Shown in pieces: positions 58,121-64,000 of a stretch of DNA of 64,000 bases (positions are counted from its first letter, which is position 1; every line of letters begins with the position of its first letter). Origin of the DNA: Sphagnum magellanicum (Eukaryota > Streptophyta > Sphagnopsida > Sphagnales > Sphagnaceae); the NCBI GenBank assembly GCA_021904315.1, contig CM038913.1, forward strand, positions 4,649,958 through 4,713,957, written 5' to 3'. Position numbers and translations under genes: made by a program. The notes below the pieces were generated by a model. It was given only the letters and a program-made list of their open reading frames with translations, did not search any database and had not been told where the DNA came from.

Positions 58121-61100
58121 ATGGCACAGAGCAACTGGGAAGCTGATAAAATGTAAAGCCTCTTGATGACTTGATTCCCCACTTCCCCCCTCCGTCCTTC
58201 CCTTCCCCCTTTCTGCTGCCAGTTTGTTGCACCTAGAATGTGTTTTGTCGCGCTTTGCTTTGCTTTGTGTTTGTGTGTGTTTCTTCCTGGTGTATTGTGT
58301 GTATGTATGTGTATGTGTGTGTTATTGGTTTTGAATTTCATGATTTGCGGAGGGGAAATAGAAATCGGATCGAGGATGCATGCCTGATGATTCCTGATGA
58401 TTGATTTTGAGTGGCAACGCGGATGCTGAGGTTGTTTGTGTAGAGTGCTATATGTACCTGCAAGTGGAAAAAGACAGACAGACACAGACACAGATAGACA
58501 AAGAGATAGACGTAGAGAGACACACAGATAGAGAGAGTTTGCGAGAGAATTTTCCGTGACGATTTTGGGAGTGTTTTGGAGTGACGTTGAGTGATGGTGA
58601 TCAACTTTTAGCGTTTGTGATGTTGTTTTTCTTTCTTTTGGTGTTTACCCCCGGGGGCTGGGGGATGTGGAAGTGAACTTCCTCTGCTCGTTTATGGTCT
58701 AAAGCGACTAATTGTGGTACTTAGAGAGTGGGTATGTGAAGTGTGAAGGTTAATCTGATGTCATTTCTTTTAAGATTGTGAATTGGTGTGGCACTGAATA
58801 AGAAGCCTAGTTGAGCAGAAGCTAGGAATACTACTCCTGTGTGTGGAAGTAGTTGGATTGAGCCTGAAGCAAAACCCTAGAGCTTAGAGAGCCTGTCAAT
58901 GATTCAAGTCTCAAGCTTGCAATCCGCACCAGCTGAATTGTGCATACTACTCCTGAGATTGAGTAGAAGCTGCATGTGCTCTTGTTGCAAGAGATGCAAG
59001 AAAGAAGCTAAAAGACTTTGCTTTTAGAGGAGGGGGGGTTCATAGTGCAGAAGGGGCAACATATTGTGCTTTATCAGCAATGAATCTACAGCATTAGATA
59101 TTTCAACAAGTTGTAATAAATGTGCCTCAGAAGGTTGAGTGTCTTGCGGACAGGAATTTTCTCACGTCTTTGTGTGGATTTGTGCTAATTTTTGTTTTGA
59201 GTTACAGGCTGGATGTGTACATCTACGATTACCTGGTGAAGAGAAATCTGCAGGCATCAGCCAAGGCTTTCCTGAATGAAGGGAAAGTGTCATCTGATCC
59301 AGTTGGTATGCTTTCAGTACTCCCCTCTATGGTGGTGGTGGTGGTGATGGCAGCTATATTGAATGCTAATATTGCTGTTCACAGGCTTCTCGTTAACAAC
59401 TGTTGCTTTGGTGTTGCAGCTATTGATGCACCCGGTGGTTTTCTCTTTGAATGGTGGTCAGTGTTCTGGGATATCTTCATTGCTCGTACCAATGAGAAAC
59501 ACTCTGAAGTGGCTGCCTCCTATATTGAGGTAAAATTTCCTTGCCAACTTGGGGCTCTTAGAAGGACAGGCAATGGATTTGCAATATTTTGGAACTTCCA
59601 ATGCTGGAGGTAATAAATAAACTTAATCTTTCGAGATCTGAAATTGATAAAACTTCTGTTGCAGTCTTTTGATTTCTCAACTCTATACACTAAAATTGAC
59701 CTGATGGATCTGAAAGCTTGTATGAGAGTTCTGATAAACAAAGTGTTTAATTGGATGCTGAAGGTTCATTGTTTTAAGTTTTTGATGGTTCAAAAAACAG
59801 CTTTGAACTTTAGGTTTTTGTGGCTGAAAAATAAAGCAGAGATCAATTTGTTTGAAAATCTTCATAGCTTCAAAGTTGTGGAGGCTTCAGATTTGATCTC
59901 TTGGCTGGATTTCTTATTAGACAATTTGTTTCTTTGTTTTGGTCATGGTGTTTATAGACAATGCATTGGTATCCCCATGGGTACTAATTGTGCAGTCTAT
60001 TTGGCTAATTTCTATCTCTTTACCTATGAGTTTGATTTCATTAAGCATCTCTTGAAGAGTAACACATGTCCTGTTGTGCTTCATAGATTGTCCCTGGTTT
60101 GTAGGTTTGTGGATGATCTGTTTGTTCCTGATTTTCCAGACTTTGTGAACTTCGTGTACCTTAACCAAAACTCTTTTGGTAGCAGCATATACCCAAAAAC
60201 ATCTTGTCAATTGAATTGTACGTCTAAAGGCTTCTCTTGTAATTTCTTGGATCTAGCTGTGGGACAAAGTCTTCAAGGTTTATCCTGTGACATTTTTGAC
60301 AAACGCTCTCAACCAGAGTATGCAGGTATTGAAATGATTAGAATCCATCATGTTCATTCCAATATCTCAATGACTGCGAAGCTGGGGGTTATCAATAGTC
60401 AGTTTTACAGATTCTTGGGACTTTGTAGTTGTAAGAAGTATTTTGTCTTTCAGATGGTCAGTCTTATTGTCTTTCTGAAGGCTAAAGGCTACCCTTTAAA
60501 AATTCTTCTAAAGAGAACTAGAGGGTTGCTTATTAAAGAAAAATTCCTGTTTGGAATTTCTGCTTTTGGCATTTTCAAAATGATTTTGTTTCGGGTCTTG
60601 TAAGTGGGGAGCTTCTTGTTAGCCCACTTGTTCATAGTCTTTCCCTGTTTGTCCTTTCCTTTAGATTTTCTTGTCCCTTTCTGTCATTCTTTGTTTCTTT
60701 GTCTTATCCTTGTCGTTGTAGTCTGTTGCTAGCCAGTAGTATGGCTGAGTCTTCCCATTGCTTCCAGAATTGCAGCAGAAACTCAGTTCATAGGTTGATG
60801 CTTGTCACCAGCCTTTACCCACTGTAGGGAGCTGATGAAGTCAGTGGGGAAGTTGTGGTAGTTAAGTCACTATCATACATACTACTGTTGATGGTCCCTG
60901 AACAGGTGTGAGACTGGCACTTTTGTTCATACTGGTGTGTGTTTTTTGTTTGTTCTGTCTTCCCTAGTTTGGTTCTTTCTGTGGCTTCCTGAGGAAGTGT
61001 TAACCTTGCTGTTTCTTCTTCATCATGACAATGGAGATTTCTCTATTCTTATGAAAGATATCTTTTGGAACTTCCACAAGATCCCAAGCAATCTGCTGCT

Positions 61101-64000
61101 TAAGAACCTCTTGATCATATTACTTCTGAATTTGAAGGTGCCTTTCATGTACGAAGGATGTTCTTTGGAAATTACAATTGATCATGAGAACTTTGTGGTA
61201 TTCATGCCCGAATCTGAACTACATTCAGATAGGAAACGCCTTTGGGCATTATGGCTTGACTGGAACATTGTTTGTTTTTAGTGTCAAATCTTGAGGTCTC
61301 CAGAAATATCAACCAGTAGATGGTCCAGGTTGAGCAACTTCAGATTTGGGGCCTACAATGATGTTTATTTGGACTAGACAACCACTTCTGGTTGGGAGGC
61401 TGGTCCACAAATATGTCAGTTCAGCTGTGTCTGTCATCTATGGAACAACATTAGACTTGATATCATTTCAGCCACTGTAACAAGTTGTATGTGAGGTGAT
61501 GCTTAGACACAACAACTGAAAGCTCGGGAACAGCAACAGAAACAGCAGCAACAGCAGCAGCATCAGCAGCAGCATCAGCATCAGCAGCAACAAGCAGCAC
61601 AGCTCCAGCAAATGCAGCTGCAATTATTGCAGCAACATCATGCACAACAGCAACATCAACAGCAGCAGCAGCGACGAGAAGCCAGTCATCTTCTAAATGG
61701 CTCTGCAAATGGCTTAGGTGGGGATGCACTTTTGCGGCAGCCCACAGCAAATGCAATGGCAACAAAAATATATGAAGAACGCCTCAAGCATCCGCATCCA
61801 AGGGATGCAGTTGATGAAACAGCCATGAAGGTATTCTGAAAACAAGCTGCAAGATCCTTGATCCTGCTTGTTGGGTCTGTTGTCAGTTGTGATCGACTGC
61901 TTTTGACTGGCAACCTGTGAAAAAATTGCATAGCAGTGTGCAAATCTCCAGGGCATATGGCATAACCTTGTCATCTGATGCATAGAGGCCATTAAGAATA
62001 CATTTTGGAACTGTGTTCAATGAGCTTTACTGCCCATGTGATGCTCAATTGCCATCACAATCTAATATCACTGTCCCAGCCAGCAATCTCTTGACCGAAG
62101 TGTCCTTGACATATGCTATGTAGCTTTTGCATGTCCAAACCACACCTCCAGGTGCAATAGCTAATGTTCCTGCAAACCCTTTGGTGCCTTCTTGTCTTCT
62201 TCCCACTATGGAAACTCCTAGAAATTGACTGGGGACTGTTTATAAACTATATTTTTGCTGTTTTGTGGCTGAAGTTGCATTTGGTGGGGTGGTTTTTTTT
62301 TTTTGCAGAGGTACAATGTGCTCTGACCAATACATTTAGCACTGAGTCCTGAATGCACTCCACATTTTGAGAAAGTGTCAAGGGGCAGTATGAAGACTCA
62401 AGACAGTTGACATTTTGCAAGTGAAGGATGTTGTGAAACAACTTTGGCTGATCATAAAACCCTTTGCTAGTCTAGATCCTTGCTTTGATAGCTCATGAGG
62501 CATTCTTCTGGGATGAGTTTGTCTAAGACAGGAAAGTTGTGAGCATGTACAGTTTGCCATGTATCTATGCAGAATTCATTTTCCAGAACTAGACGGTTTA
62601 TGGTGTTAATCTCAATGATAATGTTGACAACAACTGAGGAATTGATTTGAGGTGGGGATGTCCTATAATCAGTCATGGTTGGACAGGTCTCTAGGGTGGT
62701 ATAGTGTGATTGCGATTCCTAGAGTTTGTAAGTAGAATTTTTGTGTCCATGTTCTCACTTCCTGTTTTCTGAAGGAAGCGTAGACAATTTCAAGTAAGGT
62801 GATAGAGGTTAATATGGCCTCAGAATGTTCTTTTAACTGTGAAGGTTGTGATGGGCACCAATTAGTTAGACAATAGATGCAATCCTCATGCAATTCAGAC
62901 TGTTCTGACTTAGTTTATGTCTGTGGGAAACAGGCCTTTGCTGCATGGTACAGCTGGTATTGCAACACCCTTGCAACAAGTCCAGTCTCGCCCACAACAG
63001 ATGTCAGCAAGCTCTCAGGTGCACTTCGAACACATTATCTTCAGTACAAAAGTAGTAGTTGATGTGTTTTTTGTTTAAAAAACTATCATAACTGCTTTTA
63101 TGTCGAACATTTGTGTTTGGTGATTCAGGATAACAAGAATGACGTATTGAACCAGAGGTCTCTAGCTCCAGAATCTGCTATGTTTGGTCTCCCAGGAACA
63201 GGGCATTCCAAACCAGCTATTCATAGCCCAGGTTTGTATCTTGTGCTCTTGGTCCATCATCTCATTCCTTCTTGCTTCAATTCATCTTGAACACCATCAA
63301 CTCATGTTCTTGCCTGAGACTTGCTTTGGTGCTTTTGTGAAGCAGCATTAAATGATCCCCATTTTAACATGACCAACATCAGCCTTTTTTCTTCAATTTT
63401 TTGTGAACACTATCAGCTCATGTTCTTTGCATGAGACTTACTTTGATGCTTTTGTAAAGCAGCATCAAATGATCCCCATTTTAACATGACCAACATCAGC
63501 TTTTTTGCTTCAATTGTTTGTGAACACCATCAACACATGTTCTTTGCATGAGACTCACTTTGATGCCTTTGTAAAGCAGCATCAAATGATTCCCATTTTA
63601 CCATGATCAACATTAGAATTTACTTCAGTCAGCTAGCTGATGACCAACTGAAGTTTTTACAGGATTGAATCAAGGTGGAAAGGCATGGCCACTTACAGTG
63701 AGTTTCCTTCCACTTATATTCTCTTAGTTCTCAAGACTTATGAAGATGCTATATTCTCATCATTGAAATAAATGTGAGATGTTTGCACAGAGAGTTCTGT
63801 TCATTGATCTGTTGCTCAAGTGCATGGCAAAAGATTTCAGTGCTCTTAGTAATGGCATTGCTCTTATAATATTCCGCACTGGTTTGTTGGCTAATGGATG
63901 CTATAGTGATGCATTGTTTTTGGCATACTGGTAGGGGCCAGGGCTAGGGGCTTCTACACAAAAACCATTCATTCAGTCTCCCCAGCAGTACCAACAATTC
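58121..64000 (+). CDS. LUG: LEUNIG-type transcriptional co-repressor, 5' part
   Basis: Exons seen: 58121-58152 ([11 protein letters not shown]), 59208-59305, 59420-59529, 61507-61830, 62934-63018, 63129-63231, 63663-63697 and 63935 to the window end. The LisH domain ([20 protein letters not shown]) and the LUFS continuation ([20 protein letters not shown]) are nearly as in LEUNIG. A Gln-rich segment follows, with [12 protein letters not shown] at its end, then GWPLT- and [14 protein letters not shown] pieces. WD40 repeats should lie beyond the window. The protein is nuclear and represses transcription with SEUSS-type adaptors. The phases before 62934 require one more exon between 61831 and 62933 (it should follow ETAMK), which I could not identify. 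Intron 3 is 1977 bp and contains a reverse transcriptase. LUG and its paralogue LUH cannot be separated here. Confidence 0.93.
59545..60603 (+). mobile_element. Penelope-like-type reverse transcriptase inside LEUNIG intron 3
   Basis: A frame open from 59644 to 60603 (319 codons) encodes a reverse transcriptase. Motif A is [11 protein letters not shown], motif [19 protein letters not shown], motif C CRFVDDLF with both catalytic Asp residues, followed by [10 protein letters not shown] and [13 protein letters not shown]. The GIPMGTN, FSTLYT and DKR blocks are characteristic of Penelope-like and related endonuclease-poor elements common in invertebrates, not of plant LTR or LINE elements. Residues before motif A ([16 protein letters not shown]) continue in another frame from about 59580, so a one-base frameshift lies near 59660. 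The frame has no ATG before motif A (first at 59704). No GIY-YIG endonuclease was seen. It is probably a 5'-truncated, recently decayed copy. Confidence 0.75.
60604..61506 (+). other. Rest of LEUNIG intron 3
   Basis: Gene-free, balanced in base composition, with T-rich stretches near 60650-60720. The open frame 60937-61281 has no recognised domain. Part of it may be the 3' flank of the reverse-transcriptase element; I could not find its end. Confidence 0.3.
63335..63620. repeat. Tandem repeat in a LEUNIG intron, about 115-bp unit
   Basis: A segment with 'cttttgtgaagcagcatta' then 'aatgatccccattttaac', 'atgaccaacatcagc', 'tttttgtgaacac' and 'catgttctttgcatgagact' is repeated about two and a half times between the exons ending 63231 and starting 63663. 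Only minor differences separate the copies. Confidence 0.8.

Noticed and set aside
57780..58166. 128-codon open frame over the LEUNIG leader and first exon
   Set aside because: It starts at GTG, not ATG, is out of frame with LEUNIG and is rich in residues encoded by GA/CA dinucleotide runs.
60937..61281. 114-codon frame after the reverse transcriptase
   Set aside because: No GIY-YIG or other motif seen and no sign of being continuous with the RT frame.

Overview
This is nuclear DNA of a land plant: AT-rich, with spliced genes, GT-AG introns of about 80 to 2000 bases, long repeat-filled gaps, MITEs, Ty3/Gypsy and Mutator-like remnants, and clear plant families (LEUNIG, an Mn-type MTP cation transporter, an NB-ARC/LRR immune receptor). 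Two things point to an early-diverging, bryophyte-like plant, most plausibly a liverwort. The immune receptor carries an N-terminal alpha/beta-hydrolase, a class first described from liverworts. An embedded piece of mitochondrial DNA has the gene order rps8-rpl6-rps13 kept in bryophyte mitochondria. The placement is inference.

Layout. 1-8.4 kb is gene-free: a decayed Ty3/Gypsy copy (minus strand, 1.28-2.35 kb), a 41-bp minisatellite (5.0-5.96 kb) and an inverted-repeat element (6.2-6.6 kb). 8.6-11.3 kb holds a broken, intron-containing Mutator-like transposase with a SWIM zinc finger. 11.6-17.5 kb is rich in tandem repeats, and a short GGTATTGCA-type motif recurs on both strands from about 3 to 16 kb. 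17.9-20.3 kb has a 320-bp foldback and two MITEs with 3-bp target duplications.

22.7-29.7 kb is the hydrolase-NB-ARC-LRR (HNL) gene. Its second recognised intron contains about 1.1 kb of mitochondrial DNA flanked by a 91/92-bp direct duplication. Its LRR part is a near-identical 72-bp array of about 30 units interrupted by in-frame stops.

33.4-38.8 kb is a complete eight-exon gene for a predicted 846-residue CCCH zinc finger, RRM, LOTUS/OST-HTH and RING protein. 44.6-48.5 kb is a complete six-exon Mn-type CDF/MTP transporter (415 residues). 58.1 kb to the window end is the 5' part of a LEUNIG co-repressor gene (LisH, LUFS and Q-rich exons; the WD40 part lies outside). LEUNIG intron 3 carries a long open reading frame for a Penelope-like-type reverse transcriptase.

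The genes show no obvious functional link. They are separate housekeeping, regulatory and immune genes set in mobile-element sequence. The strongest second-look items are the HNL receptor with its mitochondrial insertion, the reverse transcriptase in LEUNIG, the four-domain RNA-binding/RING protein, and the dispersed GGTATTGCA motif.
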